Assembly: GCF_007679965.1 (NCBI RefSeq)
Contig: NZ_VEHL01000012.1
Location: 62,001 to 126,000, forward strand
Direction of reading: 5' to 3'
DNA length: 64,000 nucleotides
From: Bordetella genomosp. 13
GTDB taxonomy: Bacteria; Pseudomonadota; Gammaproteobacteria; Burkholderiales; Burkholderiaceae_B
In this document: positions 14,723-22,926 of the stretch, piece by piece
Layout: each line of letters begins with the position of its first letter
Position numbering within the stretch: the stretch's first letter is position 1
The notes under the pieces: model-generated
Databases searched by the model: none
The model's input: only the letters and a program-made list of their open reading frames with translations
Told to the model about the DNA's origin: nothing
Translations under genes and position numbers: made by a program

Positions 14723-16093
14723 TCAGCCCAGCCTGGGCAGCCGCGCCATCAGGCGCTGGATGGGCGCGTCGTCCAAGGTCAGCGCCGCATCGAAGAACGC
14801 ATCGCCATCGCCGTCGGCGCCCGCGTAGTCCAGGCAATCCCGCCACTTCTCATGCAGTTCGTCGTCGCTGAGCGGAGATGCCGCGGACCCGCGCAACTGG
14901 CGGATCTCCTTGTGCAGCACCGTGCCGTCGGCCAGGGTGACGGCCAACGTGTTCCAGCGCGGCGTCTGCGGCCCGTCGTCTTCCGAGCACGTGATCCTCG
15001 GCATCAGGGCCTGCGCGGCCGGACGGCGCACCGCCTCGTCGGTGAAGCTGGACAGGCGCACGTGGCCGTCCAGCAGCGCGGTGGCCATGGCGTACTGCAT
15101 GCTGAACTTGCCTTCCAGGCCGGTTTGCGGACGGTCGTGGATCAGCGGCACCATGGCGCGGCGGTTCGAGCGCACGTGCACCGCCGTGATCGCATCCGCG
15201 ACAAGCCCATGCTCGGCGCGCAGGGCCAGCATGCCGTCCAGCGAGCGGTGCGCGGCATAGCACATGGGGTACTTCTTGATGTCGATGCCGCTTGACGTCA
15301 GTTCCAGTTCGTCATCGCCCAGGCCCTGCAAGGCCTGCATCAGGTCTTCGCCGCTGCCGTACAGCGTGGCGAAGCCCTCGGCGCCGTCCAGCGCGTCGGG
15401 CGCGCCATCCACGCCCAGCTCCGCCAGCAGCGCGGCGCGCACGGCCGACGCGCCGCAATGTCCCGCCTGGAACGACTTGGCCATGGTGCCGAAGTTGATG
15501 CGCGAGCCCGAGGCCTGCGCCACGGCCAGGCCGATGGCGTTGACGGTCTGCGCTTGCGGCAGGCCCAGCAGGTGGCAGCAGGCCGCTGCCGCGCCGATGC
15601 CCCCCAGCGTCGTCGTGGCATGCCAGCCGCGCGCGTAGTGGTCCTGCACCATGGCGCGCGCCAGGCGCACCATGACCTCGAAGCCGACGGCATAGGCGCT
15701 GGCCAGCCGCCGGCCGTCCAGCCCGCGCGCCTCGGCCAGCGCCACCAGCGGCGGCAGCAGCGCGATGCTGGGGTGGCCGCGCAAGGGGCTGTTGACGTCG
15801 TCGAAGTCCAGCACGTGGCCCGCCACGCCGTTGTACAGCGCGGCTTCCTCGACAGGCATGGGCGCGCGCTGGCCCCAGGCGGTGGCGCGCGCGTCATGGC
15901 CGCCGCGTGCCGTGGCATGGCGGTAGAACAGGCGCGAGGCGGGCTCGGCATGGCCGGCCAGCGCAACGCCGACGGTGTCGATCAGCGCGCGGCCGACCTG
16001 GCGCCGCTGCGCGGCGTCCAGTGAATGAGGATCGAACCGGCAGGCATAGGCGGCAATGCGCCGCGAAACGGTGGGATCGGAGGAATCAGGCAT
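14723..16093 (-). CDS. MmgE/PrpD-family dehydratase-fold protein
   Basis: Homologue of 2-methylcitrate dehydratase, cis-aconitate decarboxylase and iminodisuccinate epimerase, 456 residues, the usual length. Typical family segments are seen: YNGVAGHVLDFDD, RGHPSIALLPPLVAL, then GWHATTTLGGIGAAAAC in the helical domain and KKYPMCYAAH in the lid domain. It is the last gene of an eight-gene minus-strand operon and overlaps the preceding PrpF gene by 8 bp. PrpF and PrpD relatives act in sequence on methylcitrate/aconitate-like tricarboxylates, so this operon probably processes a substituted tri- or dicarboxylate. The precise reaction (dehydration, decarboxylation or epimerisation) is not decided by sequence. 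Confidence 0.9.
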   Translation of the reverse strand: MPDSSDPTVSRRIAAYACRFDPHSLDAAQRRQVGRALIDTVGVALAGHAEPASRLFYRHATARGGHDARATAWGQRAPMPVEEAALYNGVAGHVLDFDDVNSPLRGHPSIALLPPLVALAEARGLDGRRLASAYAVGFEVMVRLARAMVQDHYARGWHATTTLGGIGAAAACCHLLGLPQAQTVNAIGLAVAQASGSRINFGTMAKSFQAGHCGASAVRAALLAELGVDGAPDALDGAEGFATLYGSGEDLMQALQGLGDDELELTSSGIDIKKYPMCYAAHRSLDGMLALRAEHGLVADAITAVHVRSNRRAMVPLIHDRPQTGLEGKFSMQYAMATALLDGHVRLSSFTDEAVRRPAAQALMPRITCSEDDGPQTPRWNTLAVTLADGTVLHKEIRQLRGSAASPLSDDELHEKWRDCLDYAGADGDGDAFFDAALTLDDAPIQRLMARLPRLG

Positions 16094-17237
16094 GCGCGCT
16101 CCGTTGCGGGGTTCTGGGATAGAGCTCGCCGCGCGCGATGAGACGCGCGGTGCGCTGGATGGTGGCGGCGGTGATGGCGGGCATGGCGCCTCCCTGCGCG
16201 GCGGCGGCGTCGACGTGGATGGTGCCGCTGGGATGACCCAGGCGCAGCACGCCGGCCTGGCCCTCGCGCAGATGGCGCGCGGCCAGGGTGCCGGGGATGC
16301 GGCACGCCATGCCGACGGCCGCCGAGACCGTGGCCGCCAGCGCCTTGCTGGTGGCCGAGGTGGAATACTGCCGGCAGACCAGGTCCACGTCGCCGGCCGC
16401 GATGCGTGCGCCGTTGGTGTAGGCGCGGTACTCGCGCGGCGACTGCACGGCCACCAGCATCGGGGTGGACGGCGCGGCGCGGCTGCGCCAGTAATCCTCC
16501 AGGCCGACCTGGATGGCCACGGTCTCGCGGATGCGCTGCATCAGGGCCGTCAGCTCGGCGTTGCCGTCGATCTCGTCGGGCGTCTCGATGCCGCTCATGC
16601 CCAGGTCGTCCGCGTGCACCAGCACGATCAGGTTCGGCCCGTCCACCACCGACACGTCCAGCGGGCCGTAGCCCGGCACGTCGATGCGGTTGATGGCCGC
16701 GCCCAGCGGCAGCAGCGCGCCGGTGATCGCGCCCGTGGCCCGATGGAAGTCGAGGTCGATGGCGGCGCCCGTGCCGGGCACGCCGCCGATGGCCAGCGGG
16801 CCGTCTTCCTGCACGGCGCCGTCGCACAGGGGCACGGTGGCCACGATGATCCGGCCGGTGTTGACGTTGTGGATGCGGACCGTGGCGTGCTCGCCCTGCG
16901 CGGCGACGTAGCCCTCGTGCACCGCGTAGGCCGCGGCGCCGGCCGTCAGGTTGCCGCAGTTCAGATTGAAGTCCACTTCGGCGTGGCGGATGCCGACCTG
17001 GCCGAACAGGTAGTCGATGTCCGCGTCGGGCACCGTGGGCGGCCCCATGATGCAGGCCTTGCTGGTCAGCTTGTCGCCGCCGCCCATGCCGTCGATCTGG
17101 CGGGCGTCCGGGCTGCCGAAGATCTCCAGCAGCAGCGTGGCCAGTTCGGCGCGGTCTGTGGGCAGGCGGTCGGCGGGCATGAACACGCCCTTGCTGGTGC
17201 CGCCGCGCAGCAGCGTGAAGGGGATGGCGGGTCTCAT
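16086..17237 (-). CDS. PrpF-family isomerase (4-oxalomesaconate tautomerase/aconitate isomerase-like)
   Basis: Diaminopimelate-epimerase-fold isomerase, 383 residues. Diagnostic segments are LLRGGTSKGVF at the N-terminus, GMGGGDKLTSKACIM, and NLNCGNLT with the catalytic-type Cys. The C-terminal HPSGTIHV and RTARLIARGELY are also typical. It moves a double bond between positions by proton abstraction in substrates such as 2-methylaconitate, oxalomesaconate or aconitate. ATG 17237 overlaps the stop of the Fe-ADH-like gene and the 3' end overlaps MmgE/PrpD, so all three are translationally coupled. The context points to a beta,gamma-unsaturated polycarboxylate intermediate. Confidence 0.9.
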   Translation of the reverse strand: MRPAIPFTLLRGGTSKGVFMPADRLPTDRAELATLLLEIFGSPDARQIDGMGGGDKLTSKACIMGPPTVPDADIDYLFGQVGIRHAEVDFNLNCGNLTAGAAAYAVHEGYVAAQGEHATVRIHNVNTGRIIVATVPLCDGAVQEDGPLAIGGVPGTGAAIDLDFHRATGAITGALLPLGAAINRIDVPGYGPLDVSVVDGPNLIVLVHADDLGMSGIETPDEIDGNAELTALMQRIRETVAIQVGLEDYWRSRAAPSTPMLVAVQSPREYRAYTNGARIAAGDVDLVCRQYSTSATSKALAATVSAAVGMACRIPGTLAARHLREGQAGVLRLGHPSGTIHVDAAAAQGGAMPAITAATIQRTARLIARGELYPRTPQRSAHA

Positions 17238-18430
17238 GGCTCGGTGGCCTCCGACAGGATGGCGTGCAGGCGCTCGCGGTGCCGCGCGAGTTCGCGCGCG
17301 CGATCGGCGTTGAAGTTGTACAGGGAGGCTTCCAGCGCGTGCTCGCAGTCGGCGCGGGACACGCCGTCCAGCGTGCGGGGCAGGGCCATCGCGTCGAACC
17401 GGTCCCGCGCCGCCGTGGCCACGCGTTGCGGCATGGCGGCATCCTGCGCGGACAGGCCCAGGGCCAGGCCGATCTGCGCGACGGCCTCGGGGCACAGGTC
17501 CGCGAAGTGACGGATGGCGGGCGCGGTGAGCACGGCATGCGTCGTGCCCTGGTCCAGGTGCGGCACGCGGTTGAACAGCGCGGCACCCAGCGCGTAGACG
17601 GCGCGCGCGATCCAGTGCGCGTCGAAGGGCCGGCCGCCGTCGTCCTCGTCGCGGTTCTGCAGCAGCGCGGCGGCGCACATGTCCAGGCGTGCCTGGCCGT
17701 CGCGGGCATCGCCCATGCGTGGCAGGGCCGCGTCGGACAACGTGTAGGCATGCAGGCGCGAGGCCTGCACCAGGGGATTGGCCTGGCGCAGCGCGCCGGC
17801 GTTCATCAGCGCGCGCCAATACACGCCCAGGCCGGTGGACAGCGCCAGCGAGGGCGGAGCGGTCAGCAGCGCGTCGGTGTCCCAGAAGATGGCCGCGGGC
17901 CGCGTTCTGGGATCGAAGAATTCCAGCCGGGCGCCGCCGTCGGCGCGGCGCAGGGCCGCGCCGCCGCGGTTCTGCGCCGAGGTCGCGGCGGTCAGCACGT
18001 TGATGATGGGGGGCTTGGGGCGCGATAGCCGCGGGCTGTGGGGCGGCTGGCCGTCCACGTAGCGGGTGGCCAGGTCCTGCAGCGGCCGGTTCTCGCCCAG
18101 CGCGATGGCGACCACGCGGGCCGCCTTCAGCACACTGCCCGCGCCCACGGCGATCAGCAGGTCCGCGCCCTGCGACCGGGCATCCTGCGCCGCGGCCTCC
18201 ACGTCCTCCAGCGGCGCGTCCTTGCGCAAGGCAGTGTAGGCACCGGCGTAGCGCTCGTCCAGCAGGGCGCGGATGCGGTCCAGCAGGGGCGTGCGCGTGG
18301 CGACGCTGTGGCCGCACAGCACGAAGGCGCGCCTGGCATCCAGGCGCGCCGCCTCGCGCGGCAGCATGTCCAGGGCATCGTCGCCGGCATGCAGCCGGAC
18401 GGCGGGCGACAGCGAGGCAAACCGTTCCAT
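17234..18430 (-). CDS. Fe-ADH-fold protein lacking metal and NAD motifs
   Basis: Protein of 398 residues that aligns along its length with iron-containing alcohol dehydrogenases/maleylacetate reductases, but key residues are gone. The NAD loop GGGSxxDxAK reads GAGSVLKAARV. The metal-binding region, where the family has Asp and His in GxDAxxHA, reads STGLGVYWRALMN. The later HxxHxLGG pair is replaced by VYALGAALF, and only the terminal THAVL is kept. It may not be a metal-dependent oxidoreductase. It lies between acyl-CoA dehydrogenase (14 bp upstream) and PrpF (4-bp overlap) in the operon. Its role is unknown; a structural or new catalytic role is possible. Confidence 0.75.
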   Translation of the reverse strand: MERFASLSPAVRLHAGDDALDMLPREAARLDARRAFVLCGHSVATRTPLLDRIRALLDERYAGAYTALRKDAPLEDVEAAAQDARSQGADLLIAVGAGSVLKAARVVAIALGENRPLQDLATRYVDGQPPHSPRLSRPKPPIINVLTAATSAQNRGGAALRRADGGARLEFFDPRTRPAAIFWDTDALLTAPPSLALSTGLGVYWRALMNAGALRQANPLVQASRLHAYTLSDAALPRMGDARDGQARLDMCAAALLQNRDEDDGGRPFDAHWIARAVYALGAALFNRVPHLDQGTTHAVLTAPAIRHFADLCPEAVAQIGLALGLSAQDAAMPQRVATAARDRFDAMALPRTLDGVSRADCEHALEASLYNFNADRARELARHRERLHAILSEATEP

Positions 18431-18444
18431 CGCCGCCTCCGGGC

Positions 18445-19629
18445 TCAGCCGGGCAGGCCGTGGCGCAGCAGCTCGCGCGCCACCACCCAGCGGTGCACCT
18501 CGCTGGGGCCTTCGACGATGCGCATCACGCGGCACATGCGCGAGATGTATTCCAGCGGCAGTTCCTTCGACACGCCCATGCCGCCGAACAGCTGCATCGC
18601 GCGGTCGACCACGCGGGCGATCATCTCGGTGCCCTGCACCTTCACCATCGATCCGTCCAGGCGCACGTCGCCGCGGCCCTGGTCCATCTTCCAGGCCATC
18701 TGGTAGACCATCAGGCGCACCATCTCGAGTTCCTGGTACGAGTCCGAGATCCACCACTGCACGGCCTGGCGGTCGGCCAGCGGCGCACCGAAGGTGTGGC
18801 GCGTGTTGGCCTGCTCGATCATCATCTTCAGGCAGCGCGTGGCCAGGCCCAGGCAGCGAGAGGCGATCTCCAGCCGGCGCACGCCCAGGCGCTGCGACAG
18901 CGGTCCGAACCCCGCGCCCACTTCGCCCAGGACCTGGCTGTCGTCCAGTTCCACGTTGTCCAGCACCACCTCGTAGGGATGGTATTCGCCGATCATGGGG
19001 AACGAGGTCGGGATGCTCAGGCCCGGCGTGCCCTGGTCGACCAGGAAGGCCGTGTAGGCGGCGCGCTTGTCGGCCTTGGGATCGGTGACCGCCATCACGA
19101 TCATGAAGTCGGCGCGGCGCGCGCCGCTGATCCACAGCTTGGTGCCGTTCAGCACCCACTTGCCGTTCCTGCGCTCGGCGCGCGTCTTGATCGCGGCGGC
19201 GTCCGAGCCCGCGCCGGGCTCGGACAGGGCCAGGCAGCTCTTCTTCTCGCCGCGGGAATAGGGCAGCAGGTAGCGGTCGACCTGCTCGCCCTTGCACAAC
19301 TCCTTCAGCATGAACAGGTTGGGGCTTTCCGGCGGCAGCACGAAGGGCACGATGCTGTGCTTGAGTTGCTCGACGACCAGGCACTTGGTCAGCATGCCCA
19401 TGTCCTGCCCGCCGAATTCCTCGGGCACGTCGATGCCCCACAGGCCGATCTCGCGGGCCTTGGCCTGCAGCGTCGCCTCCAGTTCGGGCGGGATGAGCGG
19501 CGCGTCGGTGTAGCCGCGCTCGGCCTCGCGGCGGATGATGGTGGGCTCGTGCGGGATCAGCTCGCCGGTGGTGAAGCGCGCCACGGTGTCGCGCACCATG
19601 CGCGACTCTTCGGGTAGTTCGAAATCCAT
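18445..19629 (-). CDS. Acyl-CoA dehydrogenase
   Basis: FAD enzyme of 394 residues, full family length. ALSEPGAGSDAA is the FAD/substrate motif, LNGTKLWISGA the following beta-domain segment, and RHTFGAPLADRQAVQW the helical motif. The catalytic Glu is present at about residue 373 in RIVEGPSEVHR, the MCAD-type position, unlike the acyl-CoA dehydrogenase at the window start. The gene lies 24 bp after the enoyl-CoA hydratase gene and 14 bp before the Fe-ADH-like gene. It probably introduces the double bond that the hydratase upstream then uses. Confidence 0.93.
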   Translation of the reverse strand: MDFELPEESRMVRDTVARFTTGELIPHEPTIIRREAERGYTDAPLIPPELEATLQAKAREIGLWGIDVPEEFGGQDMGMLTKCLVVEQLKHSIVPFVLPPESPNLFMLKELCKGEQVDRYLLPYSRGEKKSCLALSEPGAGSDAAAIKTRAERRNGKWVLNGTKLWISGARRADFMIVMAVTDPKADKRAAYTAFLVDQGTPGLSIPTSFPMIGEYHPYEVVLDNVELDDSQVLGEVGAGFGPLSQRLGVRRLEIASRCLGLATRCLKMMIEQANTRHTFGAPLADRQAVQWWISDSYQELEMVRLMVYQMAWKMDQGRGDVRLDGSMVKVQGTEMIARVVDRAMQLFGGMGVSKELPLEYISRMCRVMRIVEGPSEVHRWVVARELLRHGLPG

Positions 19630-19653
19630 GTTTTTCTCCTGGCGGGGCGGCTT

Positions 19654-20430
19654 CTAGCGCCCCTTGTAGACGGGCGGACGCTTTTCCTGGAAGGCGCGCC
19701 GGCCCTCGATGCGGTCTTCGGTGTCGCGCAGCAGGCCGAACACGTAGCGCTCGCCGTCCAGCGCGGCGGGCAGGGGCATGTCGCGCCCCGCGTACACCAG
19801 CCGCTTGATGGCGCGCACCGACAATGGCGCGTTCTGCGCGATGCGGCGCGCGATCTCCAGCGCGGCGGGCAGCAGCTCGGCGTGCGGCACCACCTTGCTG
19901 ACCAGGCCGATGCGCAGCGCCTCTTCGGCGTCCATGCGGTCGCCGGTCAGCAGCATCAGCATGGCATCGGACGCGCCGACGGCGCGCGGCAGGCGCTGCG
20001 TGCCGCCCGCGCCCGGGATGCTGCCGATGCGCACTTCGGACAGCGCGAACACCGCGTTGGCCGAGGCGATGCGGATGTCGCAGGCCAGCGCGATCTCCAT
20101 GCCGCCGCCCATCGCATAGCCGTTCACGGCGCAGATCAGCGGCTTGTCGGTGTCCAGGCCCGCCAGCAGGTGGTCGGACTCGGGACGGCCGAACGTCAGC
20201 TCGGCGAAGCTCTCCTTGGGGGGCATGGTCTTCTTCAGGTCGGAGCCCGTGCAGAAGGCCTTCTCGCCCGCGCCCGTCAGCACTGCCACGCGGATGTCGT
20301 CGTCTTCGTCGATGCGCCGCCACGCGGCCTTCAGCTCCGCGCGCATGTCGGGGTCGATGCTGTTCATCGCCTCGGGGCGGTTCAGCGTCAGGGTGGCGAC
20401 GTGGTCGGCCACCGTAAAGTCCAGGGGCAT
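19654..20430 (-). CDS. Enoyl-CoA hydratase
   Basis: Crotonase-superfamily hydratase, 258 residues. The oxyanion-hole segment EKAFCTGSDLK and both catalytic glutamates are present: the first in GGGMEIALACD and the second exactly 20 residues later in FALSEVRIG, as in canonical hydratases. This contrasts with the PaaG-like gene at 11182. GAGGAGA lies at good distance from the ATG at 20430. It sits between the CoA-transferase pair and the acyl-CoA dehydrogenase in the minus-strand operon and would hydrate the enoyl-CoA produced there. Confidence 0.93.
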   Translation of the reverse strand: MPLDFTVADHVATLTLNRPEAMNSIDPDMRAELKAAWRRIDEDDDIRVAVLTGAGEKAFCTGSDLKKTMPPKESFAELTFGRPESDHLLAGLDTDKPLICAVNGYAMGGGMEIALACDIRIASANAVFALSEVRIGSIPGAGGTQRLPRAVGASDAMLMLLTGDRMDAEEALRIGLVSKVVPHAELLPAALEIARRIAQNAPLSVRAIKRLVYAGRDMPLPAALDGERYVFGLLRDTEDRIEGRRAFQEKRPPVYKGR

Positions 20431-20463
20431 GATGTTCTCCTCGGTTTCGATGCGCGGCGCGGC

Positions 20464-21669
20464 CTAGGACAGCACGCCGTCCGCGCGCAGGTCGGCGATG
20501 GCCGCGTCGTCCAGGCCCAGCAGCTCGCGGCAGACCTCGTCGGTGTGCTGTCCCAGCAGCGGTGCGGGCGCGGTCGGCTGGAAATGCGCGCCGGAAAAGC
20601 GGTAGGGCGAGGCGTTGTAGGTGCTCGGCCCCATTTCGGGATGGTCCAGCGTGACCCAGTGGCCGCGGTAGTCCAGTTGCGCGTCGCGCATCACATCGCG
20701 GGCGTCGTGCACCGGGCCCGCGGGCACGCCGGCTTCCTGCAGCATCCTGGCCAGGGCCATGGCGTCATGCATGGCCGTGCGGCGGCCGATCTCGGCGTCC
20801 ATGGCGTCCCGGTCCCGCAGGCGGCCCTCGATGCCGTTCCATTCGACGCGCAATGGCAGGTCCAGCGCGCGCGCCAGCGCCAGCCATTGCGCGTCGCTGC
20901 ACACTTCGATGGTGATCCAGCGGTCGTCGCCCGCGCAGGGATAGACGCCGCTGGGCGCATGGCCGGGCCGCGCGTTGCCGTGGCGGCCGTCGGCGACGCC
21001 GTTCACCAGGTAGTTCATCAGGCTGGGGCCCGTCATCGCCAGCGTGGATTCCATCTGGGCCAGGTCGATGAACTGCCCCTGGCCCGTGCGGCGCTGGTGC
21101 CGCAGCGCGGCCAGGATGGCGAAGGCCCCGTGGCCCGGATTCGGGATGTGGTCGGGATAGTTGGTGCCCGTGCCCGCGGGCTGGCGGTCCGGCAGGCCGG
21201 TCATGTGCTGCAGCCCCGTCAGCGCCGCGATGGTCAGGCCGTAGCCCAGGTCGTCCTTCAGCGGCCCGGACGCGCCCTGCATGGACATGGCGGCCACCAC
21301 CAGCCGCGGCGACAGCGCGCGCAGCGTGGCGTCGTCCAGGCCCAGCTTGGCCATCACGCCGGGCGTGAAGTTGTTGGTGATCAGGTCGGCGTCCGCGATC
21401 AGCCGCTTGACCAGCTCCAGGCCGCGCGGCGTCTTCAGGTTCAGCGTGATGCTGCGCTTGCTGGAGTTGCGGTCGGCGAAATAGCCGCTGCGGTTCACGC
21501 CGGGCTTGCCGTCCTTGAACGGCTTGGTGACGCGCAGCGTGTCCAGCCGCGCGGCGCTTTCGATCTTGATGACGTCCGCGCCCAGGTCGGCCAGGATCTT
21601 GGTGGTGTAGGAGCCCGCGCCGATCCATGAGAAGTCGATCACGCGCACGCCTGCCAGCAGTCTTCTCAT
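20464..21669 (-). CDS. Family III CoA-transferase subunit (CaiB/BaiF), Asp-bearing
   Basis: CoA-transferase of 401 residues. The N-terminal GVRVIDFSWIGAGSYTTKIL and SITLNLKTPRG segments are typical of the fold. An Asp in NYPDHIPNPGHGAFA occupies the place of the family nucleophile. The ATG at 21669 overlaps the stop of the preceding CaiB-type gene as ATGA. Two adjacent, clearly different CaiB/BaiF genes suggest a heteromeric transferase like succinyl-CoA:benzylsuccinate CoA-transferase (BbsEF). It would transfer CoA from a donor such as succinyl-CoA to the imported acid. The donor and acceptor are not identifiable. Confidence 0.88.
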   Translation of the reverse strand: MRRLLAGVRVIDFSWIGAGSYTTKILADLGADVIKIESAARLDTLRVTKPFKDGKPGVNRSGYFADRNSSKRSITLNLKTPRGLELVKRLIADADLITNNFTPGVMAKLGLDDATLRALSPRLVVAAMSMQGASGPLKDDLGYGLTIAALTGLQHMTGLPDRQPAGTGTNYPDHIPNPGHGAFAILAALRHQRRTGQGQFIDLAQMESTLAMTGPSLMNYLVNGVADGRHGNARPGHAPSGVYPCAGDDRWITIEVCSDAQWLALARALDLPLRVEWNGIEGRLRDRDAMDAEIGRRTAMHDAMALARMLQEAGVPAGPVHDARDVMRDAQLDYRGHWVTLDHPEMGPSTYNASPYRFSGAHFQPTAPAPLLGQHTDEVCRELLGLDDAAIADLRADGVLS

Positions 21670-22910
21670 CGCACCGCTCCCTGCTCCATCATCGTCCGTC
21701 GTTCCGCCTCGCCATAGCCCGCCCAGGCCAGGATCTGTGCGGTGTGCTCGCCCGGGCTGGGCGCGCGCCGGCGCAGCCGCCACGGCGTCTCCGACAGCAG
21801 GTAGGGCGCGCCGGGCATGCGCAGCGCGGTGCCCTGCGCGTCGGTGGTGCCGACGAAGTAGTTGCGATGGGCGCGCTGCGGATCGTCCACGATGCCGCGG
21901 GCGTCGTGGATCGGCGCCAGCGGGATGCGGCGCGCGCGGCATTGGGCGTGCAGCGTCTGCCGGTCGTTGGCGCGCGCAAAGGGATCGAAGACCTCGCCGA
22001 AGATGCGCTTGGCTTCGTCGGTGGCCAGGAAGGCCTGGTCGGTCCAGCGGGGTTCGGTGAACTGCCGTGCGCCTTCCACCCCTTCGGCGATCAGCCACTC
22101 GGTGGTCGTGCTCCAGAAGCGGTTGCTGCCCACGCCGCCCGCCATCAGGTAGATGTAGCCGTCCGCGCATTCGAAGACGCCGGTGCCGGCCAGGCGCTGC
22201 GTGCCCGCGTTGCGCTTGCGGATCGTGCCTTCCAGGTCATGGAACTGCACCGCGTTCTCCATGCCCATCACCACGCATTCCTGCATGGAGACGTCGACGT
22301 GCTGTCCCGTGCCGCAGGCTTCGGCGTCGAACACCGCCGCCAGCGAGGCCACGGCCGCGAACAGGTTGGCGGCGCCCACGGCCTGCTCGCTGCAGGCCAC
22401 CATGGGCGCCGTGTCCGGATAGCCTGCCAGGTACAGCATGCCGCCCATGCCCATGGCGTTCAGGTCGGTGGCCATCCAATGGGCATAGGGGCCCGATTGG
22501 CCGAACGGCGTGATGCTGGTCACCGTGATCGCGGGGTTGGCCGCGGCCAGCTGCGCGTGATCCAGGCCGCGGTGTGCCTGCGTGCCGGGCGGCTCGCTCT
22601 CGATGACCAGCGCCGACCGCTCGGCCAGCCGGCGGAACACCTGCTGGCCCGCTGCAGTGTCCAGGTCCAGCACGATGCATTCCTTGTTGGTGTTCTGGTA
22701 TTGGAAAGTCAGGCTGGCATCGGGATCGTCGCGGTTCGCGACGCGCGGTTCGACGTGCCGGGTCGGCGCGCCGGCCGGCGGCTCGACCAGGATGACGCGG
22801 GCGCCCAGGTCGGCGAACAGCTTGCCGCAGTAGTTGCCCAGCGGGCCCGCCACGTCGAGCACGGTGATGCCGGCCAGTGCCGTGGGGTCTGGCGTTGGAG
22901 TCATATGCAT
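21666..22910 (-). CDS. Family III CoA-transferase subunit (CaiB/BaiF), nucleophile position Glu
   Basis: CoA-transferase-fold protein of 414 residues. LAGITVLDVAGPLGNYCGKL, then FGQSGPYAHW and TGQHVDVSMQE, mark the family. At the nucleophile position the sequence reads ACSEQAVGAAN, giving Glu where active subunits have Asp. This suggests a non-catalytic or regulatory subunit that pairs with the product of the overlapping downstream gene. It starts 16 bp after the Bug gene stop. An early in-frame MHM allows a start two codons later. Confidence 0.86.
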   Translation of the reverse strand: MHMTPTPDPTALAGITVLDVAGPLGNYCGKLFADLGARVILVEPPAGAPTRHVEPRVANRDDPDASLTFQYQNTNKECIVLDLDTAAGQQVFRRLAERSALVIESEPPGTQAHRGLDHAQLAAANPAITVTSITPFGQSGPYAHWMATDLNAMGMGGMLYLAGYPDTAPMVACSEQAVGAANLFAAVASLAAVFDAEACGTGQHVDVSMQECVVMGMENAVQFHDLEGTIRKRNAGTQRLAGTGVFECADGYIYLMAGGVGSNRFWSTTTEWLIAEGVEGARQFTEPRWTDQAFLATDEAKRIFGEVFDPFARANDRQTLHAQCRARRIPLAPIHDARGIVDDPQRAHRNYFVGTTDAQGTALRMPGAPYLLSETPWRLRRRAPSPGEHTAQILAWAGYGEAERRTMMEQGAVR

Positions 22911-22926
22911 GGATAGGTTGGAAGGC

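Noticed and set aside
17234..20323. 1029-codon minus-strand frame covering the Fe-ADH-like gene and reaching over neighbouring genes
   Set aside because: Only the part from the ATG at 18430 shows family similarity. The rest reads out of frame through the acyl-CoA dehydrogenase and hydratase genes.
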